20,528 nt of DNA from Bacteroidales bacterium UBA4417 (GCA_002389705.1 DGQJ01000067.1:1-20528), one strand, 5' to 3'; shown: positions 1 through 9,556, counted from the first letter of the stretch. Made by a program: numbers and translations. The notes: generated from the letters alone by a model not told the origin.

Positions 1-1
1 A

Positions 2-1258
2 AACATCAACCAGACACCGGAGCTGAAAGCATATTTCTTCCATATTTACCGCACGCTTTATGGATATATGGCCGACTACACGGTATCGAGCCAGGAAAAT
101 AAAAGGTATAATTATTTAACAGCTGCTTATCGCGATTCATTACTGGTTGTAAATCCACCCAGTTCGGCCACACATATAATGGTAAAGTCGGACCAACTTA
201 TAGTTCAGGAAAAATATGATGAGGCTTTAGAACTTCTAACCAGGTATTATCCAACCATAAAAGATGATCAACACACAAAGGCAATCATCGCATATAGTTT
301 ATCGTTGGCTTATCATGGCAAAAAGAACAGGCCGCTCGAAAAACAATGGCTTGCCATTTCAGCCATACATGATATTCAGTCGGCCAATAAAGAATACATT
401 TCATTGCGTCGACTAGCATTCCTGCTTTACGAGGATGGAGATATTGAAAGAGCATATAAATACATCAGGCGATCACTGGAAGATGCTCTTTTCTGCAATG
501 CCCGCCTGAGGACTTACGAGATTACGCAGATGCTCCCAATTATTGATAAGGCATATCAAAATCAAACATTAGCCCGGCAAAAACAATTGATAACCTCGTT
601 AGTGAGTATCAGTGTATTGACTTTGTTTCTGCTGATCGCAATAGTATTGATTTACCGGCAAATGAGGAAACTTTCGGCTGCCCGGAAAGAGCTAAGTAAC
701 GCTAATGAGAAGCTAAACAAGCTTAATCATGAATTGTCGCACACAAATAACCAGCTCCATAACACCAACGAAACTTTACTTGAAGCTAACCTTATTAAAG
801 AGGAATACATTGGCCGCTATATGGATCAGTGTTCATTGTATATTGACAAACTGGACGGGTACCGGCGGTTGCTCAACAAAACTGCAGCAGCCGGAAAAAT
901 TCAGGATTTACTAGCAGCGATAAAGTCGAAGCAGTTTATAGACGATGAGCTGGACTTATTTTATACGAATTTCGACAGCACTTTTCTCCAACTGTTCCCC
1001 ACGTTTGTTGAGGAATTTAACAGCCTGCTTGTTGATTGTGAAGACACACAACCAAAACAGGGTGAACTACTCAATACTGAATTGCGGATATTTGCCCTGA
1101 TCCGGCTGGGGATTAAGGATAGTGTCAAAATATCTCATTTTCTTCGGTATTCTTTATCCACAATTTACAATTACAGGACTAAGCTTCGAAACAAAGCAAT
1201 TTGTCCACGAAATGAATTTGAAGATCGGGTAATGCAAATAGGTACTTCAGCACGATAA
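2..1258 (+). CDS. DUF6377-type membrane-anchored transcriptional regulator of the PUL (5' partial)
   Basis: The reading frame is open from the first bases of the window, so the gene starts outside it; the ATG at 68 is internal, because the codons before it continue the same fold ([17 protein letters not shown]). The visible part has an N-terminal helical, TPR-like sensor region. One transmembrane helix follows at about 585-660 ([15 protein letters not shown]), then a long coiled coil to about 800. The segment [19 protein letters not shown] is typical of the DUF6377 family. The C-terminus (about 1075-1220) is a winged/LuxR-like helix-turn-helix ([16 protein letters not shown], then [14 protein letters not shown]). 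In this family a periplasmic TPR domain is thought to sense ligand and a cytoplasmic HTH to bind DNA near susC. Its place directly upstream of susC, in the same direction, supports control of this PUL. Regulation of the locus is inferred from position and family, not shown. Confidence 0.88.
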   Translation, partial: NINQTPELKAYFFHIYRTLYGYMADYTVSSQENKRYNYLTAAYRDSLLVVNPPSSATHIMVKSDQLIVQEKYDEALELLTRYYPTIKDDQHTKAIIAYSLSLAYHGKKNRPLEKQWLAISAIHDIQSANKEYISLRRLAFLLYEDGDIERAYKYIRRSLEDALFCNARLRTYEITQMLPIIDKAYQNQTLARQKQLITSLVSISVLTLFLLIAIVLIYRQMRKLSAARKELSNANEKLNKLNHELSHTNNQLHNTNETLLEANLIKEEYIGRYMDQCSLYIDKLDGYRRLLNKTAAAGKIQDLLAAIKSKQFIDDELDLFYTNFDSTFLQLFPTFVEEFNSLLVDCEDTQPKQGELLNTELRIFALIRLGIKDSVKISHFLRYSLSTIYNYRTKLRNKAICPRNEFEDRVMQIGTSAR

Positions 1259-1275
1259 AGATTCATCTCTTCTAC

Positions 1276-1317
1276 AAACAGGGACCCGCCACTTAGCAGC
1301 AGGTCCCTGTTTTTTTT
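1276..1317 (+). terminator. Rho-independent terminator after the regulator
   Basis: A perfect 11-bp stem (AAACAGGGACC, 1276-1286, with its complement at 1302-1312) encloses a 15-nt loop and runs into a T tract. It begins 17 nt after the regulator stop codon. It should separate the regulator transcript from the susC operon. Confidence 0.9.
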
Positions 1318-1423
1318 ATAAATCCACTACATTTTTTAATGCAGCATCTTGTATATAATACTATTTAAGAATCAATTACAACAGCAGGAAGGCTAATTTG
1401 ACTACATTTTAAGTATACAAAAA

Positions 1424-1452
1424 TTTAAAGGTATTTATTGCTTGTAGCTTTG
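1424..1452 (+). promoter_or_regulatory. Putative Bacteroidota promoter of the susC operon
   Basis: TAGCTTTG at 1445-1452 matches the Bacteroidota -7 consensus TAnnTTTG exactly. The -33 position holds only a weak match (TTTA, 1424-1427), as would be expected for a promoter needing an activator. Transcription would start near 1459, giving a 5' leader of about 130 nt before the susC-like ATG. The rest of 1318-1588 has no gene. It is A/T-rich and holds a small inverted repeat (AAGTT-T-AACTT, 1529-1539). Confidence 0.42.
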
Positions 1453-1588
1453 GCTTTCGGAAACATCAAAAACACTTTAGCGTTCACCCAACTCAAATAT
1501 GCCAATTCCAGTTTACCTGATTTGTACCAAGTTTAACTTCAAATAAACACAACACTAACCATTAACCAATGATTCAAATCTATTCAAA

Positions 1589-4500
1589 ATGAGTAAAAAT
1601 TACAGTTCAAATTTAATCCGGTATTGTGCACTTTTCCTGTGCCTCCTTGTTTCAGGAAACCTGATGGCACAAAAAATTTCGGTAACCGGTAAAGTTACCG
1701 ATGCGGCTAATGGATTGCCATTATTTGGTGTATCTATTGGCATTACAGGAACTAGTTTAGGAGTAATCAGCGATGTGGATGGGAAATTTACTATCCAGGT
1801 TCCTTCAAAAGATGCTATCCTGGCATTCTCATTTGTGGGTTATAAGCCCAAACAGGTTACCGTTGGAGAGAGCACCCAGCTTAATGTAGCGCTGGAACAG
1901 GAAATGACCGAATTGGAGCAGATTGTTGTGGTCGGTTACGGCACACAACGCAAAAAGGACCTCACCGGTTCCATTTCGCTGGTTTCAACAAAAGATATCA
2001 AATCGTTGGCTGTCCCAAGTGTCGGCGATGCTCTTCAAGGTCGGGCAGCTGGTGTACAGGTTATATCTTCCGGAACTCCCGGAAGTGATGCGACCTTACG
2101 GATTCGGGGTGCCGGAACCATAAACAATAACAACCCACTTTTGGTTATCGATGGCGTCCCGGTTTCGAGCGGTCTCAATACATTGAATATGAACGATGTT
2201 GAATCGATGCAGGTGCTCAAAGATGCATCAGCTACTGCTATTTATGGTTCAAGAGGAGCTAACGGGGTTGTAATTATTACAACCAAACGAGGTAAAGGCG
2301 ACAAGTCGAATCTGACTTTCAACTACTTTTTCGGGATGCAGAATGCCACTCATGTAGTTGATATGCTTAACGCAAGTGAGTTTGCTGCTTTACATAACGA
2401 TATTATGGCTAATGCAGGCCTTCCACAAAACCCTGCTTATGCCGATCCTGCTTCCTTAGGTGAAGGGACCGACTGGCTTGGTGAATTGTTCAATCCTGCA
2501 CCAATGCAGAATTTTTCACTCTCTTATTCTGGTGGTAGCGAAAAAACGAACGTTTATGTTTCGGGTAACTATCTTAGCCAGGATGGTGTTGTTACGAATA
2601 CCGGGTATAAAAAACTGACATTACAATTTAATAGTGATACCAAGGTTTTTAATAAATTGAAATTTGGTAATAGTCTTACCCTTAACAACGATATTAAAAC
2701 AAGTGGAAATTATAGTATCCGAAATGCGATGCTGGCTTTACCCACACAACCCTTATACCAGCCAAACGGTGATTACTCAGGCCCCATACAACAGCCCATG
2801 TGGGATGGTGACATTGTTAACCCGATTGGGCTTGCCAAAACAGTGAATAATTCAACACACGGATATAACCTTATAGGCTCTTTATATGGTGAATACGAAA
2901 TTATTAAAGACCTGAAAATCAAATCCACATTCGGTTTGCAGGCAAATTTCTGGAACTCGCGGACCTGGGCACCCAATTATCACTGGAACTCGAGCATCAA
3001 TGAAAACTCATACCTGTATGAACAGTACAACAAAAATTTAACCTGGCTGTGGGATAATACTGTTAACTACGAGAAAACTATTAACAAGCACAACATTGCA
3101 TTAATGGCGGGTATAAGCGCGCAGGAAAATGATTACCACTACCTGAACGGATCCAAACAATCATTTGCAAGTAATCTTACTCAGCAGATGGATAACGGAA
3201 CATTACAGCCAACCCTGGGCGGAAGCACCAGTTCCTGGTCCCTTTTATCCTATATTGGAAGAGCTAATTATACATTTGATGGGAAATACCTGGCAACAGC
3301 AACTATTCGCTACGATGGCTCTTCACGATTCGGAGAAGGTAATAAATGGGGTTTATTCCCTTCAGGAAGTCTTGCATGGCGTATATCCGATGAAGATTTC
3401 ATGAAATCACTCACGTTTATTAATTCAATGAAAATACGTGCCGGCTATGGAGTAACAGGTAATCAAGAGATAGGAAATTATTCATTTGCTTCGGCATTAC
3501 AGACTATAAAGTACAACTTTAACAATTCAATAGTAAATGCCGTTGTTCCTCAAATGATGCCTAATCCTAATGTGCAATGGGAGGAACAGAAACAGGCAAA
3601 CATAGGAATTGATGCTTCATTGTTCAAATCACGGATTGAAGTAACTGTTGATGCTTACCTTAAAAATACTGATAACATGCTTGTCCCCATGTCGGTTCCG
3701 GTATCAACAGGTTATTCTGATGTATATGTTCCCTATATAAATGCAGGCAAAATGCAGAATAAGGGGATAGAATTTACAATTGATTCTAGAAATTTTACCG
3801 GAGACTTTACATGGAACACTTCATTAAATTTTTCTTATAACCAGAATGAGGTTAAAAGCTTAAATGATACAGTGCCTATGACAAGCGGAAGTATTGGTTT
3901 GAATTACAATCTCGCACTTATCCAAGCTGGACATCCGGTTAATGAATTTTATGGATTTATAACTGATGGCGTATTCCAAACACAAACAGAGGTCGACAAT
4001 CATGCTGTGCAGGTGCCAGGTAGCGATCCTTATAACCGCACATCAGCAGGTGATATCAGGTTCAAAGACCTCAATAACGATGGTGTTATAAACGACCTCG
4101 ACAGGGCATTCACAGGTAACCCCAATCCAACTTTTATTTTTGCGATGAACAACTCATTTACCTATAAAGGTTTCGACCTCAGTTTATTTATTCAGGGAGT
4201 TGCCGGTAATAAAATACTGAATGCCAACAGAATATACACTGAAGCAATGTCGGTAGCACAAAATCAAACCACCGAAACTTTAAACCGCTGGACAGGTGAA
4301 GGAACCAGCAATGAAATGCCGAGGGCCGTATTTAATGATCCGAACAAAAACTCACGTCCTTCCGATCGCTATGTCGAAAACGGTTCTTATTTAAGAATTA
4401 AGAATTTAACCTTGGGCTATACCTTACCAGCCAAATTGACTGAAAAGGCCCACTTGTCGTCAGTAAGGGTTTATGCTGCCGGTTTAAACCTGTATACATT

Positions 4501-4606
4501 CACTAAGTACACTGGGTTTGACCCCGAAGTTGGTACCAGTGGCATTGATTACAATGTGTATCCAGTTACTGCAACTTACAGCGTTGGTATAAACATTGGT
4601 TTCTAA
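1589..4606 (+). CDS. SusC/RagA-family TonB-dependent outer-membrane transporter
   Basis: This is an outer-membrane glycan importer energised by TonB, which pairs with the SusD lid encoded 19 nt downstream. The 1005-residue protein has a signal peptide ending near residue 27 (SGNLMA|QK) and a carboxypeptidase-regulatory-like domain (about 30-110). A TonB-box/SusC signature follows (IVVVGYG, 112-118), then the plug with the family motifs LRIRGAGT, NPLLVIDGVPV, LKDASATAIYGSRGANGVV and ITTKRG. A long beta-barrel ends in a terminal Phe (YSVGINIGF). Length is normal for the family. No STN signalling domain precedes the plug, so it is unlikely to signal to an anti-sigma factor, in keeping with control by the upstream one-protein regulator. 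The likely cargo, isomalto-oligosaccharides from dextran, is inferred from the neighbouring GH66 and GH31 genes. Cargo cannot be read from this sequence. Confidence 0.96.
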   Translation: MSKNYSSNLIRYCALFLCLLVSGNLMAQKISVTGKVTDAANGLPLFGVSIGITGTSLGVISDVDGKFTIQVPSKDAILAFSFVGYKPKQVTVGESTQLNVALEQEMTELEQIVVVGYGTQRKKDLTGSISLVSTKDIKSLAVPSVGDALQGRAAGVQVISSGTPGSDATLRIRGAGTINNNNPLLVIDGVPVSSGLNTLNMNDVESMQVLKDASATAIYGSRGANGVVIITTKRGKGDKSNLTFNYFFGMQNATHVVDMLNASEFAALHNDIMANAGLPQNPAYADPASLGEGTDWLGELFNPAPMQNFSLSYSGGSEKTNVYVSGNYLSQDGVVTNTGYKKLTLQFNSDTKVFNKLKFGNSLTLNNDIKTSGNYSIRNAMLALPTQPLYQPNGDYSGPIQQPMWDGDIVNPIGLAKTVNNSTHGYNLIGSLYGEYEIIKDLKIKSTFGLQANFWNSRTWAPNYHWNSSINENSYLYEQYNKNLTWLWDNTVNYEKTINKHNIALMAGISAQENDYHYLNGSKQSFASNLTQQMDNGTLQPTLGGSTSSWSLLSYIGRANYTFDGKYLATATIRYDGSSRFGEGNKWGLFPSGSLAWRISDEDFMKSLTFINSMKIRAGYGVTGNQEIGNYSFASALQTIKYNFNNSIVNAVVPQMMPNPNVQWEEQKQANIGIDASLFKSRIEVTVDAYLKNTDNMLVPMSVPVSTGYSDVYVPYINAGKMQNKGIEFTIDSRNFTGDFTWNTSLNFSYNQNEVKSLNDTVPMTSGSIGLNYNLALIQAGHPVNEFYGFITDGVFQTQTEVDNHAVQVPGSDPYNRTSAGDIRFKDLNNDGVINDLDRAFTGNPNPTFIFAMNNSFTYKGFDLSLFIQGVAGNKILNANRIYTEAMSVAQNQTTETLNRWTGEGTSNEMPRAVFNDPNKNSRPSDRYVENGSYLRIKNLTLGYTLPAKLTEKAHLSSVRVYAAGLNLYTFTKYTGFDPEVGTSGIDYNVYPVTATYSVGINIGF

Positions 4607-4625
4607 CCGTTAAAAAAAGACATTT

Positions 4626-6101
4626 ATGAAAAACAGAATATATTTAGCAATCGTTCTTTTCGCTACACTCTTCACAGCCTGCAGCAAGGACTTTTTGGTG
4701 AAATCACCTGAATACTCTATAAACACGGCCAATTTCTACCAAACCGAGGAAGATGCCATTGCCGCAATAAATGGGGCGTACCAGCCCTTACAATGGCCTA
4801 AATTGTACAACATGCGCATGTGGACACCCGATATTATGGCCGGAAACAGCATAGTGGGTGCAGGTGGAGGATCCGATGGCCAGGAAACACAGGATCAGGC
4901 TAATTTCGTTACAACTACCGACAACCAGGGAGTGCTTGATTTGTGGCGTGGTCCATGGCCCGGAATTCTCAGGTGCAATATCATACTGCAAAAAGTTCCG
5001 GGTATGGCCATCAGCGAAACTGTTAAAAACAGGGTGTTGGGTGAAGCATATTTCCTAAGGGCTCAGTATTACTTTATCCTGGTGCGCTTTTTTGGCGATG
5101 TTCCGTTGGTACTTAATCCGGTTGAACCCGGTGACGACCTGCGTCCTTTCCGGACACCCAAAGCGGAAGTTTATAACCAGATTATTACAGATTTTACTAA
5201 AGCCGTTGAGTTGCTGCCTTCACGCGAAAGTTACAGCGGCACTGATGTAGGCCGTGCTTCGAAAGGCGCAGCTGAAGGCATGTTGGCAAAGGTTCACCTT
5301 ACACTTGGCAACTGGCAAAAAGTTGTTGAACATTGCAATAATGTTACGGCTTTGGGCTATGCACTGAATCCCAGCTACGCCAGTAACTTCGATCCTACTG
5401 ATAAAAATACAGTTGAATCGTTATTTGAGATACAGTATACCAGCAATGCAGGATATGATTTCTGGTCGAATGAGAACCAGGCTTCATGGCTCAGCACATT
5501 TACTGGTCCCCGCGGATCGGATATGGTAGCAGGTGGATGGGGATGGAACCAGCCAACCCAGGAGTTCATTGATGCTTACGAACCAGGTGATCAAAGAAAA
5601 GATGTTACAGTTTTTTACCAGGGCTGCCCTCAGTTTGATGGAAAAGATTATCAAAAATCGTATTCCATGACAAATTACAACCTTCGTAAATTCCTTGTTT
5701 CAAAATCCATTTCGCCTTCCTACGACAATAGTCCTATGAACTTCCCCGTGCTTCGTTATGCCGATGTACTTTTAATGAAAGCAGAAGCGCTGAACGAACT
5801 GGGAAAGACCACTGAAGCCGAATCACCTTTGAATGATGTTCGAAACAGGGCCGGGCTACCTTCGGTAACAGGCTTGTCAAAAGAAGCTTTCCGCGAAAAA
5901 GTATTACACGAAAGGCGCATGGAACTGGCCTTCGAGGGGCAGCGTTGGTTCGACCTCATCAGGGTAAACAATGGACAATATGCCATTGATTTCCTGCATT
6001 CGATCGGGAAATCAAACATGATTCAGAAATACCTGCTTTTCCCTATTCCGCAAAAGGAACGTGATGCAAATCCTAATCTTACCCAAAATCCCGGGTATTA
6101 A
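4626..6101 (+). CDS. SusD/RagB-family surface glycan-binding lipoprotein
   Basis: This lipoprotein caps the SusC barrel and delivers oligosaccharide to it. The lipoprotein signal peptide has lipobox Cys at residue 19 (LFTACSKDF). The N-terminal SusD-like region contains the usual DAIAAINGAY and a TPR-like segment (RVLGEAYFLRAQYYF). The C-terminal SusD/RagB domain has LRYADVLLMKAEALNELG, VRNRAGLP and HERRMELAFEGQRWFDLIR (about residues 375-450). The protein ends with the common NPNLTQNPGY tail. At 491 residues the length is typical. It lies 19 nt after susC and 49 nt before the SusE/F-like gene, with no terminator between, so all three should share one transcript. Sugar specificity is inferred from the locus. 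Confidence 0.96.
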   Translation: MKNRIYLAIVLFATLFTACSKDFLVKSPEYSINTANFYQTEEDAIAAINGAYQPLQWPKLYNMRMWTPDIMAGNSIVGAGGGSDGQETQDQANFVTTTDNQGVLDLWRGPWPGILRCNIILQKVPGMAISETVKNRVLGEAYFLRAQYYFILVRFFGDVPLVLNPVEPGDDLRPFRTPKAEVYNQIITDFTKAVELLPSRESYSGTDVGRASKGAAEGMLAKVHLTLGNWQKVVEHCNNVTALGYALNPSYASNFDPTDKNTVESLFEIQYTSNAGYDFWSNENQASWLSTFTGPRGSDMVAGGWGWNQPTQEFIDAYEPGDQRKDVTVFYQGCPQFDGKDYQKSYSMTNYNLRKFLVSKSISPSYDNSPMNFPVLRYADVLLMKAEALNELGKTTEAESPLNDVRNRAGLPSVTGLSKEAFREKVLHERRMELAFEGQRWFDLIRVNNGQYAIDFLHSIGKSNMIQKYLLFPIPQKERDANPNLTQNPGY

Positions 6102-6150
6102 TACAAGTGACAGGTAACCAATAATTTTCACTAGAAAAAAATCGAACGAA

Positions 6151-7617
6151 ATGAACAAAAACAACATATTCAGGATTCCTGTTCAACGTTTAAAAGTGCT
6201 TAAATATGCAGTGAGCCGTGTCTCCTTCATTGCACTAACAGGTATGATGATCTTCTTTATTTCCTGCCAGAAAGAAGAAAGTAATGATATTCAACTGGCT
6301 GGAGAACTTACCCTTTCGTCAACATCTGCTGATATAAGTCTGTTACAGAAAAATGATGCTAAAGTAGCAGTAGCCTTTAATTGGACTACTGGTACAAATA
6401 ATGGAACCGGGGCCTCGATATCTTATGTTTTACAGGTTGATAAAGCAGGTAATAATTTTTCAAATCCTCACACATTCGAAATGGGTAAGGCTGTTTATAC
6501 AAAATCATTTTTGGTGTCGCAGCTGAACAGTAGTTTGCTCCAGGAATATGGAGCCATTGCTGGTGTTACCTTTAATATGGAAGCGCGGGTTGTCGCAACA
6601 ATTAATACCACACCCCAAACACAGCAAATCTCACCTGTGGTATCCATAAAAGTAACGCCCTATGAACCTGTAAGTAAAAAATTGTACATATTCGGTGATG
6701 CTACGCCAAACGGGTGGGATGCATCCAAAGCAATTGAACTAACACCAGATGGAGGCGATCCTACAGTGTTTGTTTACAAAGGAGCCTTGTCATCCGGACA
6801 GTATAAATTCCTGACTACTTCGGGGCAGTTACTGCCATCATATAACCGAGGTTCTGATGATAATCATATCATTTATCGTACTACCGAAAGTCAACCCGAC
6901 GATAAATTCTCAATCATCGAGGCTGCTGTGTATAAAATTACGGTGCGTCTGCTCGACCTTACTGTAACTGCTGTAAAACTCGACCAGCCTCCATACGACA
7001 ATATTTACATGGTTGGTGACGCTACCCCTAATGGCTGGGATATAAGTAATGCTACCGAATTGATACAGGATGAAGATAATCCGTACATCTTTACATATAC
7101 GGGTGTGATGAAAGCAGGAGATTATAAATTCCCGGTAAACCGCAATGGTAACTGGGGACAGGATATGTATATGAAACTTTCCGATTCAACGATGTATCTT
7201 CACCATGGTGGCGCTTCGGATGATAACAAATGGAGTATAGCAAAAAAAGGTCATTATACGATCACCCTGAACCTGATGGAAAACACAATTTCCATAGTGC
7301 GGACAAAGCTCTTTATGGTGGGTAGTGCCACACCTATCGGGTGGAGTATTGACAAAGCTATTGAAATGACTGAAGACGCTACAAATGGATGCATTTTCAC
7401 TTATAACGGACCGATGGAATCCGGGGAATTCAAATTCCCGGTAAACCGGAATACCGACTGGGGACAGGATATGTATATGCGCGTTGATGACACTCACATG
7501 TACAGACACGTTGGTGGCGCTTCTGACGATAACAAATGGAATATTACTGTAGCTGGCAACTATACTATAACTGCCAATATTGAAACACTAATGATTAGTA
7601 TCTCAAGCAAAAAGTGA
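6151..7617 (+). CDS. SusE/SusF-like surface glycan-binding lipoprotein with three binding modules
   Basis: A long basic N-region and hydrophobic stretch lead to lipobox Cys39 (FFISCQKEES). The CQKEE start resembles the Bacteroidota lipoprotein export signal for surface display. Residues about 45-170 form a SusE-type N-terminal domain. Three CBM-like modules of about 100 residues follow, starting near residues 178, 285 and 387; each opens with a version of GDATPNGWD. Modules 2 and 3 also share FPVNRN, WGQDMYM and GGASDDNKW. Module 1 lacks these, so its binding face is probably different. One N-terminal domain plus three modules and 488 residues match SusF of the starch system better than the two-module SusE. 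The role is to hold polysaccharide at the cell surface for SusD/SusC and the GH66 enzyme. Binding to alpha-1,6-glucan is inferred from the locus. No enzyme activity is expected. Confidence 0.88.
   Translation: MNKNNIFRIPVQRLKVLKYAVSRVSFIALTGMMIFFISCQKEESNDIQLAGELTLSSTSADISLLQKNDAKVAVAFNWTTGTNNGTGASISYVLQVDKAGNNFSNPHTFEMGKAVYTKSFLVSQLNSSLLQEYGAIAGVTFNMEARVVATINTTPQTQQISPVVSIKVTPYEPVSKKLYIFGDATPNGWDASKAIELTPDGGDPTVFVYKGALSSGQYKFLTTSGQLLPSYNRGSDDNHIIYRTTESQPDDKFSIIEAAVYKITVRLLDLTVTAVKLDQPPYDNIYMVGDATPNGWDISNATELIQDEDNPYIFTYTGVMKAGDYKFPVNRNGNWGQDMYMKLSDSTMYLHHGGASDDNKWSIAKKGHYTITLNLMENTISIVRTKLFMVGSATPIGWSIDKAIEMTEDATNGCIFTYNGPMESGEFKFPVNRNTDWGQDMYMRVDDTHMYRHVGGASDDNKWNITVAGNYTITANIETLMISISSKK
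7003..7614 (+). repeat. Tandem duplication encoding binding modules 2 and 3
   Basis: Two copies of about 300 bp lie in tandem at a constant 306-bp offset within the SusE/F-like gene. Exact shared blocks include a 17-bp match (7126-7142 and 7432-7448) and a 23-bp match (7151-7173 and 7457-7479). By hand alignment about 57 of 100 encoded residues agree. The first module of the gene (from 6682) is much more divergent. Confidence 0.8.
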
Positions 7618-7638
7618 GGGTTGGTTTGATTGATTGGC

Positions 7639-7677
7639 AAATGGAATGGCTGCCAGAACTTTGGCAGCCTTCCATTT
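7639..7677 (+). promoter_or_regulatory. Intergenic RNA hairpin between the binding and enzyme genes
   Basis: AAATGGAA (7639-7646) pairs with TTCCATTT (7670-7677) and GGCTGCCA (7648-7655) pairs with TGGCAGCC (7662-7669). This gives 16 bp broken by one bulged T at 7647, with a 6-nt loop. No U tract follows, so it is not a classical terminator. It could protect the 3' end of susCDE mRNA or attenuate read-through into the enzymes. I found no TAnnTTTG promoter in the 145-nt gap. Confidence 0.65.
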
Positions 7678-7762
7678 ATCAGGAAAAACCACTTGGTTTA
7701 TTTCTATTCAACACCTTCACTCCCATTCATATACAACAAACGTCGTTGTTAATAACTGCCAG

Positions 7763-9538
7763 ATGAACCTAAAAAGCTTTTTTATTCTAATTTTTGTACT
7801 GAGCTTGCTTTCGGCTTGTAAAAAGACCGACGATAGTTCAACTTCAGCACCTCCGGCAGCGCCTGAAAATGAGGAAACACCCGCTTATACCAATGTCGCC
7901 ATTGAAACAGACAAGGCTTCGTATGCACCTGGTGATGAAGTAACTTTTATCATCGACAATTCCACTTTACCAGCTTCGGCAAAAGCCCGGTACAAATTTT
8001 TAAACACCATACTTTCAGAAACTTCCATTAACGGCCCTTCTTGGAAATGGAAAGCACCCTCAGCAGATTTCACCGGCTATACTGTTGAAGTTTATTCTAA
8101 AACAAACGGCACCGAAACCATCTATTCAACCATCGGAATTGATGTTTCATCTGATTGGAAAAAATTTCCCAGGTATGGTTTTTTATCTAAATTTTCGCAA
8201 TTAAATGATGATCAGATAGCCCGCACAATTAAAAATCTTAACCGCTTTCACATCAACGGTCTCCAGTTTTACGACTGGCATAATAAACATCATAAACCGC
8301 TTCCTTTAACAGGAACAGGACCTGCCGAAACGTGGAAAAATATCAGCAATGCCGATGTTTCCCTGAATACTGTAAAAAAATATATCAACAGCGCCCATAG
8401 CTACAATATGAAAACCATGTTCTACAACCTGGTATACGGAGCCTGGGAAAACGCTGACCTGGACGGTGTTCAGAAAGAATGGTACATTTTTAAGGACAAC
8501 ACACACACAAACAAGGATTTTCACCCGCTCTCCTGGCCATTTCTGAGCAATATTTATTTGCTTGATCCATCTAATACTTCCTGGCAGCAGTATCTTGAAG
8601 GTCAGAACAAAATTGTTTATCAATATCTGGCTTTCGATGGATTCCATATGGATCAGCTAGGTGACCGCGGATCGCGATATACCTACGATGGTTCATTTTT
8701 AAATCTTTCTCAAACCTTCAAAACTTTTATTAATGCAATAAAAGCTGATGAACCAGGAAAAGATATCGTGATGAACGCAGTTTCGCAATATGGCCAGCAG
8801 GGAATTGCCGAAGCGCCTTCCGGTTTTCTTTACACTGAAGTCTGGAGCCCATACGATACTTATAACGACCTGGCAAACCTTATTAAACAAAATAGTACCT
8901 ACAGCAACAATACAAAGAATACGGTACTGGCGGCATATATGAATTATGATATGGCCAATAGCAAAGGATATTTTAATACCCCTTCAGTGCTTATGACCAA
9001 TGCTGTAATTTTTGCCTTTGGTGGTTCACATCTCGAGTTGGGAGAGCATATGCTTGCTAAGGAGTATTTCCCGAATAACAATCTGGCCATGAAGGACGAT
9101 CTGAAAAAATCGCTGACAACTTATTATGATTTTCTGGTAGCTTATCAAAACCTGCTACGCGATGGAGGAACTTTTAACGATGTTGCTTTAAGTTCGCCCG
9201 ACGGCAATATTAAAATTGCAAAGTGGCCTGCATTGGAAGGATATGTTGCATGTTTTGGCAAACGCTTCGGGAATAAGCAGGTGATACACTTAATTAACTT
9301 TAAGGATTCGAAAACAAATAATTGGAGAGATAACTCCGGCATACAGACTGCACCGGCATTAATCAAGGATGCGCAACTCCTGTTTACAAGTGATGCTGCA
9401 GTTAAAAAAATATGGGTGGCATCACCAGATTTAATCGGGGGTGCCTCGCGTTCAATAAATTTTACACAAAGCGGAAACAAAGTCAGTTTCATACTGCCCC
9501 AATTAAAATATTGGAGTATGATAGTGGTTGAATACTAA
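7763..9538 (+). CDS. GH66 dextranase-family lipoprotein
   Basis: GH66 enzymes cleave internal alpha-1,6 bonds of dextran by a retaining mechanism. I chose the ATG at 7763 (591 residues) because it gives a clean lipoprotein signal peptide with lipobox Cys19 (LLSACKKTDD). An in-frame ATG at 7634 would add 43 residues with no export-signal character and start inside the intergenic hairpin. An N-terminal beta-sandwich is followed by the (beta/alpha)8 domain with YGFLSKF and INGLQFYDWHNKHHKPL. The predicted nucleophile is Asp297 in FDGFHMDQLGDRG and the predicted acid/base is Glu359 in FLYTEVWS. A C-terminal beta domain ends the protein. The acidic CKKTDD start suggests surface exposure, so it probably makes the isomalto-oligosaccharides that SusC imports. 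Some GH66 members are cycloisomaltooligosaccharide glucanotransferases; those usually have a CBM35 insertion, which is not evident here. Dextranase is therefore the better call. Confidence 0.92.
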   Translation: MNLKSFFILIFVLSLLSACKKTDDSSTSAPPAAPENEETPAYTNVAIETDKASYAPGDEVTFIIDNSTLPASAKARYKFLNTILSETSINGPSWKWKAPSADFTGYTVEVYSKTNGTETIYSTIGIDVSSDWKKFPRYGFLSKFSQLNDDQIARTIKNLNRFHINGLQFYDWHNKHHKPLPLTGTGPAETWKNISNADVSLNTVKKYINSAHSYNMKTMFYNLVYGAWENADLDGVQKEWYIFKDNTHTNKDFHPLSWPFLSNIYLLDPSNTSWQQYLEGQNKIVYQYLAFDGFHMDQLGDRGSRYTYDGSFLNLSQTFKTFINAIKADEPGKDIVMNAVSQYGQQGIAEAPSGFLYTEVWSPYDTYNDLANLIKQNSTYSNNTKNTVLAAYMNYDMANSKGYFNTPSVLMTNAVIFAFGGSHLELGEHMLAKEYFPNNNLAMKDDLKKSLTTYYDFLVAYQNLLRDGGTFNDVALSSPDGNIKIAKWPALEGYVACFGKRFGNKQVIHLINFKDSKTNNWRDNSGIQTAPALIKDAQLLFTSDAAVKKIWVASPDLIGGASRSINFTQSGNKVSFILPQLKYWSMIVVEY

Positions 9539-9556
9539 CAAATTAATTGAAGCCTG

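Noticed and set aside
7186..7509. Open frame of 107 codons on the minus strand inside the SusE/F-like gene
   Set aside because: It is antisense to conserved binding modules and its product shows no recognisable features.
7634..7762. In-frame upstream ATG extending the GH66 protein by 43 residues
   Set aside because: The extension has no export-signal character and starts within the intergenic hairpin, while the ATG at 7763 gives a perfect lipoprotein signal peptide.
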